A stretch of DNA of 64,000 bases, from NCBI GenBank assembly GCA_026419785.1, contig JAODTK010000500.1:62001-126000 (forward strand), written 5' to 3'. The translations under genes were made by a program, and so were the position numbers. Origin of the DNA: Sclerodactyla briareus (lineage: Eukaryota; Echinodermata; Holothuroidea; Dendrochirotida; Sclerodactylidae). Position 1 is the first letter of the stretch, and the number at the start of each line of letters is the position of its first letter. Of this stretch, positions 25,430 through 37,420 are shown piece by piece. The notes beneath the pieces are model-generated. The model was not told the origin of the DNA. It made no database searches and saw nothing but the letters and a program-made list of their open reading frames with translations.

Positions 25430-25830
25430 TAGTTACTCATATTAAGGAAGATTAAAGCACAATTGAGTATGCTGATGATCACAGCATCGACACTATTTTT
25501 TGGGCTGATCATTCAGAGCGAATGGCTGAAAGATGTTCTGTATTCACTTCGGATAATGTTAAGCAGCGAATGAAAGGTAACTGTCTCAAAATGATTGTTG
25601 AGAAATTGTCGTTTTCAGTAGCAAACAAAAAGTGGGACTAACAGCTACCTCGCTAGTGATGCTATTGGAAATCGCTCAGACTAATACTACGATATTCTCT
25701 CAGTGGATATTGCACAATCTCCTGCTAGCTCCTGATTCTACCATCCAACCACTAAAAAGAATTCATACTTTACTGCCACCGTCCTACTTGGTTTACTCAT
25801 TAGCTTTCTTTCTTTCGATCAATTAGGCTT
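25430..25830 (+). mobile_element. L2-type LINE fragment, copy 2
   Basis: It begins with 'STEYADDHSID' (the YADD catalytic box, about 25466-25495). RMKGNCLKMIVEK (about 25571-25610) follows, then DSTIQPLKRIH (about 25733-25768). About 105 bases not present in copy 1 separate the last two blocks. The element is broken and lies in an intron of the receptor gene. Confidence 0.6.
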
Positions 25831-26527
25831 TATTTCTATATTTCCTGTTTCTTTGTCCATTTATCAAAACGATGCGGACGGGGAAAATTTGTGTGAGCGT
25901 TGGAGGGGTCACAAGCAACGGGGTCATGTCCTACCTCCGTACCGAGTTTCGGCAAAATCTCCATTCGTTTCCCGAAGGACGACATGTGGGTGGGTCGATT
26001 CATTGACTTCTGTGTGACTGTGTGTATGGGTGTAGGGCCTGTTCGTAGACAACTCACCATAGCGTCGAGACCAAGCAGTTCCGTAGTTCAGCCAACCATG
26101 TATCATGTCATGTCAGCTAGCATACACGTATGATGTTTGCTCATTGGCTATCTGTTCGTATTGTGGGATTAGTGTTTGTGTCAGTCCGTAGAGTAATACT
26201 ACACACAATACATATAACTTCGATGTTGTGTTGACAGTTAATCGGAGCAATTGTGACATATTCTTTCCTACGGAAAATACGGATTGGAATGTGGTTACAT
26301 TTTATGCCAAGATGGGGCCACAGAAGGAAAATTCCTGTAACAATATATATTTTATTAGTTAGACTGAACAACTACGACATGATCAAAAATGACTAGAAGG
26401 TGATTGCAATTTAGCAAGACTCTAGCTTTTTTCTGCTGGTGCAGTATCATCTTAGTACACAATAAGGCTCTTTAGCCATGTAGTTTATTTTGTATCGCCT
26501 TCTCTACCATTTCGCTACGACTATCAC

Positions 26528-26910
26528 TAGGGAGCGTTAGATTTCACGACGGCAATCGTCAACGGCAACGTTGACCGAGGAAAAACCTACTGCGAATAGC
26601 TACAACCTCACTACTGGCCGTACAACGTCGATTCACGACGGGAGTCACCACTTTTCACGTTGTCCCTACGACTTGAACGTGAACCTAGCGCCGCATCATC
26701 CAACAGGCTAAACAATGGAACTCGGGAATTTTAACCGTCATACTCGAAACGCGCGATCGCAAAACGCGCGCATCTACTCACGCAACTGGCACATTGACAC
26801 GTCGTAGAAACTAAAGCTCCCTTACTCAGGACGGCGACGGGTCCTATACAACGTGAAAATGACGTCAGACGTTGCCGTTGCCGTCGCGTTGTGAATGCTA
26901 AAGCTACTAT
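26528..26910. mobile_element. Foldback MITE with imperfect terminal inverted repeats
   Basis: The left end TAGGGAGCGTTAGATTTCAC, followed by GACGGCAA and GTCAACGGCAACG, is mirrored at the right end. The reverse complement there reads TAGCTTTAGCATTCACAACG, then CGACGGCAACGGCAACG. An inner pair, CACTTTTCACGTTGT (about 26648-26662) and ACAACGTGAAAATG (about 26849-26862), extends the foldback. The interior has no coding frame. The GC-rich, CG-containing sequence stands out from the AT-rich surroundings. This fits a non-autonomous DNA transposon; the superfamily is not assigned. Confidence 0.7.
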
Positions 26911-27370
26911 TGCCTGGATGCGGTACGCGAATTGCCAAAGCCGTATACTCTCCTCTCAACGTACCCAGCCTACGGATCAAGATTAGAGCTTAGATGAACT
27001 CATTTATTCATTACATATCAGTTCGTGGCGACGTCTTCTTAATCTTACTTGGAGTAATTCGAATGCGATCTCCCAAACATAGGGTATGTGCACAAAGGGT
27101 TCACTCAACATGATTTTCTGTCATACAGAACATTATTCAAGTTCAGTGAACTTAAAAGGTTCCAGACACAAAGATACCTCAGATTATCAAGTTATCCCAA
27201 TAGCGTTGAGTTTTACGTGTAAGAACCCGTTGATTCAAATTATATAAAAAAAAATAGGAAGAGGATTGAATTGCTATTGAACTAAATTATTCTGGGGCTC
27301 ATTGTATTATCGTGGTTCAAATTCTACGCGTCGATCCTTATTGCAAAATAATCTCTGTTCATCTCGGCAG

Positions 27371-27525
27371 TCCATGGTAGAAACGTCTTCGGATGGAATG
27401 CTGATATAAATGTACTCCAGATGGTGGATGAGAGGGATTCCGGTTTCAGGAGCAATGGTCTACGTCACCCTGCCCCACTTGGCTGCATGTGCCCTGCAGA
27501 TTTCACGGAATAAACTGCAGCACCG
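27371..27525 (+). CDS. Receptor tyrosine phosphatase gene: Ig-end / EGF-start exon
   Basis: The acceptor is TTCATCTCGGCAG (ending 27370) and the donor is GTAAGT at 27526. The first half reads SSDGML in one frame and MVDERDSGF in another. The latter resembles the 'D.DSG.Y.C' turn before the last strand of an Ig domain. The second half reads HPAPLGCMCPADFTE, then a one-base shift, then C-S/A-P. 'GCxCPADFTG.NCS' is a common start of EGF modules after an Ig domain in Tie-like and phosphatase receptors of echinoderms. Strong splice sites make an exon likely. Two or three one-base frame changes lie inside it. Confidence 0.6.
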
Positions 27526-28821
27526 GTAAGTGAAATTTACATTCCGTAGGCCCTGGTCACTGTCGGTTTATTATGCGCGAACCCTCGCAACAAAACAATA
27601 ATATATGCGAGCTTTCCATAAATCATATTCTGTTTGATTCATTTCAATAAAGCACTCGGAAAATACCCACTGATCATAAAAAAACTAGTTTGCCTGAATG
27701 TCGTGATAATATACGTGTTTCCATGCAGCTGATGCGTGTTTTCGTTTTTCTCATTGGATACTGCCAGTCTGCCAGGGAGTTTCGAACCTATCCGAGGTCA
27801 CATGTTTAGACCTGCATGGATACGGGCCCTTTTTTTGCAATCTGCAAATTTTCCATGAAGTGCGCTGAATAGGAGCATGTCTCTAACACCGTACTTCAGT
27901 GCTGTGTACTCCTTGCTTTCTCCCTGCGCGCCTAGCGAGGAGACGTCAGGTACAATTTTGGAGCTTTTTGTATGGGCACGATCATGATTCAGACCACGAT
28001 CTTCCGGGACGTAAGACGACGCGTCGACGCCTGATAAGCTGAGCTAAACTCTCAATCAATAAATATTGCTGGGTCGTATATGTCATTTCAACAGAGGGAG
28101 AGCTCCCCTAAACCCCCCTACTGTCAAAACGCAACAAAATGACTTAAAAGGGAACGTGTAGAATACATTATTGAAGTCCTACTTCATATTGAAATAAAGA
28201 GAGAGGGGAAAAAACACATTACGTGCAGTGTCAAACTTCTAAATAGAATTGCGAGCACACCTCGTATAACGTATTACCAGTAGAACAACATTTCAATTAA
28301 TTACGTTCTATGATACTATTCGGCTTTCAAGTTGGTTTTGGGCTGGGTCGTCGTCGTGTCTGTTGGGCACAAGGTTACAAGTTGATCATATCAGACCATG
28401 ACGCCAAGCTGGGGTGGAGGACAGTCCTTGCGCGCCTCGGCGTTATTCACGCGAAGCTCTTGAACCTCAGCTGTATGCAGTGACGCTCAGTGATGCGTGA
28501 CGTAATCACGCTGCGAGTGTGGCATAATTGTCATTTGCTTTCATTAATGCCGAAAAAGCGAGAAAGCGTTGCAGAGTGTGTTGAAGCGCACATGTACGTC
28601 ACTGGATTGTCGCCAACTCATAGGACACTCGGCGCCCACTGGTAACTGGTAACTCATTTTGATATCACCTATATATAAATATGAAAACCTTCCCCTGGGC
28701 TCAATGAGTGCCTTGCACTTGTGGTCTGTAAATCATTCACTCACCTTTTTGAAATATTAAAACGCATCAATGGTCATTGACACCTTCGTCTCTCCAAGAT
28801 ATGAGATGTTATCTGCTTTTT

Positions 28822-28966
28822 GCCTGTTGTGAATGTCCCGAGGGAAAATTTGGTTCCAACTGCGCACAGGACTGTCACTGCAGTGGAAGCGATGTTCATG
28901 TGAACATATACTGGGTGTGTGCAGCGAGAAGGTTGAAAATAGATGGCAAGGGGAAAATTGTCAAAA
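28822..28966 (+). CDS. Receptor tyrosine phosphatase gene: EGF-like exon
   Basis: The plus-strand frame reads CECPEGKFGSNCAQDCHCSG followed by SDVH. After a one-base loss at the next cysteine codon (near 28897-28900), it reads GVCSEKVENRWQGENCQK in the adjacent frame and meets a strong donor GTAAGT at 28967. Eight cysteines in laminin/MEGF-type spacing identify an EGF-like module of a receptor ectodomain. The acceptor is not clear: a T/C-rich stretch at 28812-28826 lacks the expected AG directly before CCTGTTGTGAATG, so the start is approximate. The match to the 'CPEGKFGSNC' family wording is the strongest sign that this gene is real. Confidence 0.78.
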
Positions 28967-30365
28967 GTAAGTATAGAACAGTCTTAACAATTATTTTATA
29001 GGCAGGCAAACGGAAGTATTGTCAACGCACTGCCCCACAGGTACCGATGAGATATCGCAGTTACTTTATATTAACTGATGTCGTGATGTCGTTGCCATAG
29101 ACACGTATGCGTGGGTAACATGGGTGACGAGGAACTCAGTATTGACCTAAACGAAGTAAACTTGTTATGCATTGTTCCTCTCAAATCCGATACCTCAACC
29201 CACCTTAATAGATGAGGCTACTACTTGCTACGTGTGCTTCCCGTGATGAGCCCTTATTATGATGCGTTGTACTTTTGGTGTTTAACTTGCTTAGGTTTGT
29301 TCCGGGCTATAAAGTTGTTGGTATAGGTAGGATTGGCAGGTCCGAGTGGAATAGCCTATATTGGTATGTCTGTTCCCTACAATGATACATGACGCCTATC
29401 GTCAGATGAGTGCAACAGAATCGGAATTGGAAAACTCGAATTGGAAGTTCACTGTGTATTCTGTCTACGATGAACAATGTAGGAGCCCACTGCACTTAAA
29501 TAACCTTTGACATTTGGGTAATTTTTTGCCTTAGTCAACTCCAATTTAGCTCCCTTGAATTGGGGTTCATGATGAAGGAAATTAAGTTTGGTGAAACCTG
29601 CAGCTGTTACCTATTTTTTTTTACCCTCGAAGGTCTTTGTAATGTGGCGTTGGTGGTTTTACACATTAATAGTGTTCAATTCAACTGGCGAATTAATTTC
29701 CCGAATTTACTATTCGAACTGTCGATTGATATCACGTACTAAGTACTGTGCGAAGTGTAAAAAAAAAAAATATATGGTATCTATCTATGGAATCGATTAA
29801 ATGTTGAATAATTAACTATTCAAGTGGACAATAATATCGACTTAAATAACAACATGGTTGGCTAATAAGAAAAATTTCATTCTGGGGAAAAAACGGAATT
29901 TTCTGTCCTTTATTATCTAAATCTACTTTCAATACACATGCTAAATTGCATTACTCTGTAACGGTTGCAAGAAGAGTGGACAAATAATGACACTTCCTGC
30001 ATTAGATTTTTTTCCCAAAAAAGGTAGGTACGATTGTCTGTGTTGTAGCCGAATCGATGCCTTCGACCGCGATGCGCTTTATACCCATATAGTATTTTCA
30101 CTGACCTGAGCCAATGTTCCCACGTTGTGAATGTTATTGTGTATGCCGAATTGATTGTCCACCGAACTCACAACATTTTTGTCTTCCCTAGGGCCGTACA
30201 TTCGAATTCCATTAACAAAAATGAATGGCGAAAATGTGTTTATATCCTTTTTTCGTTATCCTTCTATGAGTCCATTGGAGCTTTATGATCTAATCGGTTT
30301 TCTTCTACGGCTCCATAGATGAACAACAAATGCATATTGTTCTTGTGAAATTATCTCTATTTCAG

Positions 30366-30505
30366 TACGGGTTTGTGAGATAGCAGTGTATGGGGCATAC
30401 TGTGCAAAAAGGACTGTTCTGTACCTGCTGACGACTGCAGCGAACTCGAATACTTTTGTAAGAGTGGATGTACCGAATCCTGGGTAGGAGAAGCATGTGA
30501 TAAAG
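30366..30505 (+). CDS. Receptor tyrosine phosphatase gene: EGF-like exon
   Basis: The acceptor is CTCTATTTCAG (ending 30365) and the donor is GTAACG at 30506. The exon reads VCEIAVYGAYCAK, then after an A5 run (30406-30410) shifts frame to DCSVPADDCSELEYFCKSG and CTESWVGEACDKG. The cysteine spacing is that of an EGF-like module, continuing the one in the exon at 28.8 kb. The frame change lies exactly in the homopolymer and is equivalent to one missing or two extra A's, as expected from a sequencing error. Exon edges and reading otherwise agree well. Confidence 0.75.
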
Positions 30506-30981
30506 GTAACGATTAATCTCATATGAAGATAGGAATCAAATTACTGGAGAGTGTTTACCATAATGATTTATCAGTCCATATTTCTTATATATATGAAGAA
30601 ACAACATTAGCCTCTCATGAGTCGGACTTTATATTAAATTAGTTACTGGTACACGATTGACATTTTGTGCTTAGAATGTGGACATGATATCCATATGATA
30701 CCACTTAGCTCATGGCTTCATATTTTTTTACCAGCTTCATACTCACATAACTTGTGTTTGGAGAATATCTACCCAAGGCGCAGTCGTAAGCTCAATATAA
30801 GTTCACGCAAGAAATGCGGTGTAACCTACCACGGGCACAAACTCTGATGTCAGCAGTTTCGAGACATGATTGATACATTTGGGCAGGTCAATTGTTCTTT
30901 GGATCTCATATTTAGGCCAGCTTGTGCTATAATCCTCAGAAAGTATTAATTTATAAACTGTTGTGATATCTTCCGTCACAG

Positions 30982-31252
30982 ACGGGTCGGGTCGAATCGA
31001 CCAGTTCAGCTATGAAAGAGTAAACCCCGATTGAACACTACCATTGAATGCTCTGTCATAAAAAACCCGTGGTGAATGAGACCGGCATTGTATTGGAAGG
31101 TTTGAAAGGTACATCCAGTTCAAGCCAGATAGACAATAGAGGATATAACGTGACCAAACTGGCAGTGTGAATCCGGAAATCTGCCAGTGGAAGTCCCATG
31201 CTATGTGACTTCGATTGACATCACTGAACAACAAAGCTCATGGAACCCTATG
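30982..31252 (+). CDS. Receptor tyrosine phosphatase gene: Ig-like exon
   Basis: The acceptor TCTTCCGTCACAG ends at 30981 and the donor GTGAGT begins at 31253. In successive frames the exon reads FSYERVNP, NTTIECSV (first Ig cysteine), NETGIVLEGLKGTSSSSQID, NRGYNVTKLAV, then EVPCYVTSIDITEQQSSWNPM (second cysteine). This is the length and layout of one Ig-like or FN3-like beta-sandwich after the EGF modules. Potential N-glycosylation sites (NTT, NET, NVT) fit an extracellular position. About four one-base frame changes or stops interrupt it. Confidence 0.6.
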
Positions 31253-31259
31253 GTGAGTT

Positions 31260-33180
31260 CATTTCGGTTTATTGCTTGTCTGTTTCATTTATTGGCCTAT
31301 CAATTACCTGAGTTTTTAGAGCAGTTTTGTTTGTCAATTCTTCCAGGATTTGTTCCTTCATTTGTGAGACAGTTGCGTCGTTTTCCTGATTATTGATCAG
31401 TATCATTGTGGCAATTTGTTTAGTCATAGAGGGGGTTTATTTGGTCATTGATGTCCTGAATAGGTTTACCATAAAGTACTTTCGTCAAATCGCATGCTCA
31501 AACAATGACATTCTAAGGACCTCGATATCGTAAAACAATAAACCCGTGCTTGAATCGTCCAGCCTACGATGATCGCCGCTGATAGATATCGAAACCTAGG
31601 TAAGGGTTATCCACATCTGAGATGGTTTAGCGAATAGGCGAACTGAAGTCGTCGCCTAACGTGGCAGAGTAATTGTGACCGTAATGATATGCATTATATC
31701 GCTTGCTCTAGACCCCAAAAGTTTGATGTACTCAGATACGATCTTGTTGTAGTGTTACCAATCCTTATGCATATGTTATTGAACCAGTTTTACCTTTTAA
31801 ACGTCAAATATTGAAGCAACCCTTATCAGGTTACTTCAAACCTAATGGCTATGCTAGAGCCCGACTAATGATTGGCAGTCTAGCAATTCAACATTGTCCA
31901 AATCTATCTATGGTCATACCATGAACTCTGAGTAATTGAACCGAGTATTATTCGTTTGATTTGAAGGGTTGTCAACATTAGCGACACCTCATTGTGAAAC
32001 AATTCGATGTCATTTTCCTAATGTATTTGCTTTTGCACGATTTAATTAGCAGCAAAGGGATTACATGGATGTATACTCATCAGTGTCTGTCACTGCACCC
32101 TTATTGATTGGTGAAAATACAATTTGGATAGAGGGTTGAAGTTATTGAAGTATGTCGTAGGTTGGTGTATATCAATTAGGGCTAGCAGTTTATCAACATC
32201 ATTTTTCAAGTCCTGATATGCCGACTCAATGTGCTCAATTTCTCCGAAGTTTCATCTACGAGTATTCGTGTTTCCGGCCTTATTGGATGGAATAAGGACA
32301 TTGAGACGGACCTATTCGATTATTGATCCAGTATAGATTAACGACACCATGATTCACCAAGAATTCATTGTAAATACAACATGCCACCAAGTCAACTGAA
32401 GCCCCTTCAGATGGAGACCCTAGTCACTAAATTCAGGATTATCCTTTGTCGAGAAGGACCGATGGGAGACGGAGCACCAAAGCAACCTCAGTCGCAGTGG
32501 ACTTTATGTGATGTAAAAGTTGAGACGCTCCCATATCACTATATGTATTCAGTCCCCGCATGTTTTGTAGCCCGCCCCTATCCATGTGCAACTTACAGGT
32601 TGTGCTAGCTGTTATCCACTTGTATATTACAGATTTTCAGATCTTACCCAGGTCTTCAATGGACATAAACACCATGGTATATCCGACAATCTAAAACTGT
32701 GATAAGTGAATCGACGAATGTTATGGAGAGCATTCGTTAGTCAGGCTCATTGTCACATCTTGATCAGTTCGAAGCTCAACAGACGTTAGTCAAGCATTTA
32801 GTTTATGATGCTGAACGGGATTTTGAGATTAAGGTTACTGAACAATTACAGGTCACGACAGGTCTCGTGCGTTCTCATTTATGTTAGGGGTAGGCAAAAA
32901 GTCAAATACAGCGGGGATCCATTGTCAGAGATCAGTGGACGGATCAGAAGAAATAATACTCACTTAGGGTCCTGAAATTACATGTACAAAATAGTAGCCT
33001 TGCTACTCCCTATAGTGGATACCAATTGGTGCGCAGGTCGAATCATCAACATTTGATCTCCGGAGGGGGGTTAGTACATCAACAATACTGGTATGGACCT
33101 TGCATTGTTCAAGTACATACGCGTACGTTATCCCACAGTGTCAGGTACCATGTTCTTCAGGATCGAGACCCGAGAATTGA
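31260..33180. other. Intronic stretch without recognised element
   Basis: No repeat family was identified. Coding-like phrases exist near 32380-32610 and 32770-32900 (HLVYDAERDFEIKVTEQLQ on the plus strand, continued in another frame by 'RSHL'). They lack flanking splice sites and any known match. The phrases may be remnants of an unrecognised transposable element. Confidence 0.3.
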
Positions 33181-33184
33181 TTCA

Positions 33185-33318
33185 TAGCTGATTGGTTAGA
33201 GCTGCGCGTACGCGACGCAAGCTGGTCTGCGGTTTTGAATCCGGTGGAGCCACGATCTTTCCATCCCCTCCAGATTTCCGCCTCTGTCTCTTCTCCCTCT
33301 CCTCTTCCCTCTCTCTCT
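33185..33318 (+). mobile_element. tRNA-derived SINE
   Basis: An A-box-like GATTGGTTAGAGCTG (33189-33204) and B-box-like GGTTTTGAATCC (33229-33240) lie about 35 bases apart, as in a tRNA head. A pyrimidine-rich body (CTGTCTCTTCTCCCTCTCC) follows and runs into the AT array. This is typical of tRNA-headed SINEs. It has no anticodon-stem integrity and is not called as a tRNA gene. Confidence 0.55.
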
Positions 33319-33362
33319 GGATATATATATATATATATTATATAATATATATATATATAGAT

Positions 33363-33426
<64 letters not shown>

Positions 33427-33460
33427 TATTATATATATATATAGATATATATATATAATA

Positions 33461-33495
<35 letters not shown>
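33319..33495. repeat. (AT)n array, left of Penelope-like element
   Basis: About 175 bases of TA repeats with regular ATTATA, AATATA and TAGATA interruptions. Part of a pair with 35211-35370 that brackets a Penelope-like element. Confidence 0.9.
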
Positions 33496-35170
33496 CAACA
33501 AGGACAAGGGACCCTGTTTTGTTGTGCAAAATACTTCTAGCTATATCAAAGTGAAAACCCCAAGGAATCTCTCTAATGAAAAAATATATAGACTCGGACA
33601 TGATATCACGGGGGAACCAGGAATCGGGGCCCCTGGCAGGAAAATATTGTGAGTTAAGGGGGTATTGATATATAAACGCTGATTTTTTATTTATACCCCA
33701 TGCACCCAAACCCTCCTGGGGATGGTACGAGAAATTTCTTATACGTTCCCCAAACACACAAGGACCCCAATGCAGAGGCGAAATCCCTAATTTAGAACCT
33801 GTTTTATTGCTGGTAGTGGTTCTGCGAATGAAAACCTGTCTGCTTTTGTGGACCATACATTAACCAGCTATGCAGCAGCTCCCAACATATGTGAGAGATA
33901 CCAAACATATGTTAATATCATACAAGGGGGATAATTACTACCTTCAGATCCATGGCACCTCAATTGGTCCAAAATGGCACCAGGTTACGCATGCCGGGCA
34001 TGGGGGTTTTGGAAATATGATGGACACTAACATTAAAACTAAACCAAGGAAATGGGCCCCGCTATATTGACGTGTATGGGGATTGTGGAAGGGAGAAGAA
34101 AGCACATGTTAAAATTTGTTAAAGTCTATAAATGCGATCTTCCCAGGGGAATGAGAATTTATCTCAGAATTTGGTAATACCAAACTTCCTTTTCTGGACC
34201 TGTCTATTTCATTGGATGGTGGTTTCATTCACACACCGAACCCTACATGGAAACCTCAAAGTATTGACCCTATGTATGTGGATTATTCGTCCTATCACAA
34301 TAATCTACTCTACAGAATACCGCTTAGAGCTTAAGCCATACGTATTAAATGCATTTGCTCTAGTACTGCTGACAGGAAAGGGTGTTTTGAGAGATGGATG
34401 CGATTTAACGAGCGTGGATACCCCCTCAGAAAGTTCTTGGGGAAAAGGAAAAATCAAATAGGCCATAGCCAATCAAGAAAAGCGTCCAAAAAAAAAATGC
34501 GCAAAAAGCGAACTCATCAAGAAATCGCAAAGCCTCCGTTGGTTGTGATGAGGATCCACGTCATCCCTCCTGTGAAGAAATATCAATCAGGCATTTCATA
34601 CCTGCAGCTTTCGGAAACCATGAAAAAGGAATTTCCATCCCCCGGGTTGTTAATTCCGTCAGCCGCCTAACTTGCGCAATTCTCTGGTTCAAGCCAACTG
34701 AGAGAGAGACAAGAGAGGGGATCAACCACCCAGGGGATGCCCGGGCACATATTCACGCACTTGTGTTCACTTGGGGGTTCTAAGAAAAAAAAAAAACATG
34801 TCGTATCAAATGCACTGGGGAATCATATGAGATTTTGATTCTGTACTGTACGACGAAATCTTTAATTTATTTTAATTAACTGCGTTAGTTGTGGCAAGCA
34901 TATGTGGGGGAAAAACAGGTGGTGAACTCAAACAAAAGACACAGAGGCTATGCAAGAATTAAGAAGGGAACACACCCCGGGGAAGCATTTTCAAGGGCCA
35001 TGCCAAACTTTCGAATTGATCGGACTCGAGACCCATGTCAATCCAAAACTCAACCAAAATTACAGCGAGAACAAAAGGAAGTGTTGGATCACCAAGTCGA
35101 CACCTTCCCCGGAGAGTATAAACGTAAAAAAAATTACCCAAGCGAAAAAACTGATCATGGCGAGCACGGC
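33496..35170 (+). mobile_element. Penelope-like retroelement (reverse transcriptase + GIY-YIG endonuclease), decayed
   Basis: The plus-strand frames contain the signatures of Penelope-like elements in order. First come 'AGSGSANENLSAFVDHTL' (about 33810-33862) and QQLPTYVRDTKHML (about 33873-33915). The reverse-transcriptase box YLQIHGTSIG follows (about 33942-33972). Later reverse-transcriptase and thumb pieces include MRFNERGYPLRKFLGKRK (34398-34451). Last is a C-terminal GIY-YIG part with AYVGEK (about 34900), KHFQGPCQTFELIGLE (about 34983-35030) and RKCWITK plus SPESIN (about 35070-35115). The element is old and broken in many places. It sits in an intron of the receptor gene in the same orientation, between two AT arrays. 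Confidence 0.8.
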
Positions 35171-35210
35171 CTTTGACAAGTCCTGTGTGGTGCGTTGCCA
35201 GGGAACAGGA

Positions 35211-35292
35211 TATATATGTATATATATATATATATAATATAAGATATAATATATATATAGATTATCTATATATATATATATAAGATATAATC

Positions 35293-35325
<33 letters not shown>

Positions 35326-35328
35326 GAT

Positions 35329-35361
<33 letters not shown>

Positions 35362-35370
35362 TATATATAC
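35211..35370. repeat. (AT)n array, right of Penelope-like element
   Basis: About 160 bases of TA repeats with TAAGATATAAT and TAGATTAT interruptions. Similar in type to the left array. Confidence 0.9.
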
Positions 35371-35399
35371 CTCTCACCTAGTTGATTGTGTGTGGACGG

Positions 35400-37420
35400 T
35401 TCGTGAGCAGGATTTGTGTTAGTTTTCTTCAACACAAGGATTACCCGACCCCGATGCTCGGTGATGGGAGGAGGATTCTATAATTACTTCGGATTTAATC
35501 GTGTGATCTCTCCCCTGCATTTTCCGTCCATACCTACTCGAGAGCTCGATTCTTTTTCGTTGTTAATTTCTTAATGATTTGGTTTGGTGTTGTTACCTGG
35601 AATTGAAATCAACGCAGACAGGACGATGTATGGTTTTGGATTCGCCATTGTGCGGGCAGAGTGGTCGGTAAACCCACAGAATGACCAGGCAGGTTACACG
35701 GAGGGGGGCAAGCTTTTTATTATTTACTATTGCAGTGCTCGTTTTGCAGGGATGGTTTCCTGAGTTGTAGGATGGATTTATAATGACGTCAGGTTCTCAA
35801 GCAACTGTAACTGATTTTCAGAGTATTACGGTTGAATATCTTTATCAGCCTGGCTCCAAGGGGGAATGATTGTCCCACAAGGTAGAGGAAAAGGGCTCAC
35901 GTTGGGTCTTAAAGTTCTTACGGAAATGCGGGTTTGTGGAATCATGTTTACTCTTATCCTCTGTTCCTTTTATCCTCCCTAGGGGGTGTAGTGTCTGGTA
36001 TGGTGGTAAGGATTGGTAGCGTTAGTAGCCAACTTCCAACCAGGGATCAGTGCGATGTGCACGTTTCGGTTGAAAATCTAGTGATTAGACGAGAGTGATG
36101 ACAATCGTTCCCTATTGCAGCGGGGCTATGCTTTGATCATAGTTGGCGGGTCGTTAGAGTTCACCTGGAGTATAGAGATTGTCATTGGGTTCTCGGTAGG
36201 GTCGATGCTCCCCAGGTCGAGGTTCGGGGTTACATACAGGGAGTTGGCAGCAGATTTTATGTTCGTTTCCCTGTGATTTCGAGGCTACTGCTTGAAAGAT
36301 TTTGATGAGCTCCTTCCTTGTGCGGTTCGGCCTCACTTCCAGAGTGACATCGTAAAACGCGATCCCGTCAGCTCTGTATAATACGACGCTGGCGGTCTGT
36401 TTAAGCCCGACTTCGGTTTTGCTCAGTATAAATAGCCCGACGATGTTCCCAAAACTTAGGTTCCGTCGAACCGCCCCCCATTGAGAATCGAATTCTCTTT
36501 CCGCTCCCTCTTTACCGAGGGCACGCCTCTGTCGTCAGCGTAATAATGATGTCTCGCAGCATTACGGAGTTGTACTCAATGTCGGTTTGCTGATGTATTG
36601 CTTTAGGCCCAGGTTAATTCAGACAGAGCTCCTCAGATATAGTTGGATAGGAGTCACTATGTCATCAAAAGAAACGTAGTGAGGCTTGTCGGTCAGTCGT
36701 TGAACCATTGATGACGGAGTCCTGGAGTCGGTGTTCCTCTATTGGTTCACCGGTAGCTAGGCTCGGCCAATTTTGGCTTCGATAAGTTATAACTCTGCAT
36801 TTTTGGTGGAAGTTTCTTTGTGTTCTTCACAAGTTACAAAGCAGCAGGCGTGCGGACGTTTCGCTCAACGGTCTTTTAGTCGAGTTTTTACTGCGTATGT
36901 CGGCTGGCTTTCCTTTTCGATGTAGTGGCGGCTGATCATCCGTCATTTTGTATTTTTTAGTTACATTTTCAGTTAGTAGCTTATCATACTCTGTAGCGCC
37001 CATTTCATAGAGTTCACGTTTTGTCCGCGTCGAAAAAACTTTGTCCGACGAGTTGATTTTTCGGACATCGTCTCTCAAAATGAATTCGTCATTGCCCAGA
37101 ACGAAATTTTGATGTTTCAACATGCTCAACATGTCCGTTCTGATTTGCGGGGGAGTTCGTTTCGAGGTAAGCCGTATTTTCTTTTGGTGGCCAGGCTCAG
37201 GTATCCGCTTGTTTCGTTTTCTGCTGTCGCTGGAATCTTCGGTGAAGAAGAACACGCCTTCCACTAATCCTCGTACGAGGACTGCCACTTTCACCCGGGG
37301 ACGTTTCGTGTCTTCCCTGCACGATGGTACGGTAGTTTTCGTCCGGCGTAGTCCATTTTGAACGTAACCATGTTGACAATTGCAAACATACACAGCTGCT
37401 CTAATGAAAGTGCTCACTCG
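35400..37420 (-). mobile_element. Second Penelope-like/RT element, minus strand, different lineage
   Basis: The minus-strand open frame 37417-36827 (196 codons, the longest in the window) contains RKINSSDKVFSTRTKRELYE and YDKLLTENVTKKYKMTDDQ. This is the N-terminal wording of a reverse-transcriptase lineage common in marine invertebrates. Downstream on the same strand come YPTISEELCL, NIVGLFILSKTEVGL, then LYRADGIA (equivalent of the YxDD box). NRTRKELIKIFQ and HRPYREPND follow, then 'NPHFRKNFKT', and a C-terminal GIY-YIG remnant at about 35640-35415. The element is broken, with several interruptions. The assignment to Penelope-like elements rests on the reverse transcriptase plus C-terminal GIY-YIG layout. 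Confidence 0.7.
35415..35640 (-). repeat. Direct repeat A, 3' part of minus-strand RT element
   Basis: Matches 37703-37925 in the same orientation. Shared plus-strand words include CTTCAACACAAGGATT / CTTCCAACACGAAGATT, AATCGTGTGAT, GAGAGCTCGATT / GAAAGCTCGATT and TTGATTTGGTGTGG-like. On the minus strand both encode the GIY-YIG remnant ('NHTKS'). Confidence 0.75.

Noticed and set aside
33185-33260. A functional tRNA gene
   Set aside because: A and B boxes are present, but no cloverleaf with an anticodon stem can be drawn; the pyrimidine body identifies a SINE.
33196-33507. 103-codon minus-strand frame rich in Ile/Tyr
   Set aside because: It is a translation of the AT microsatellite.
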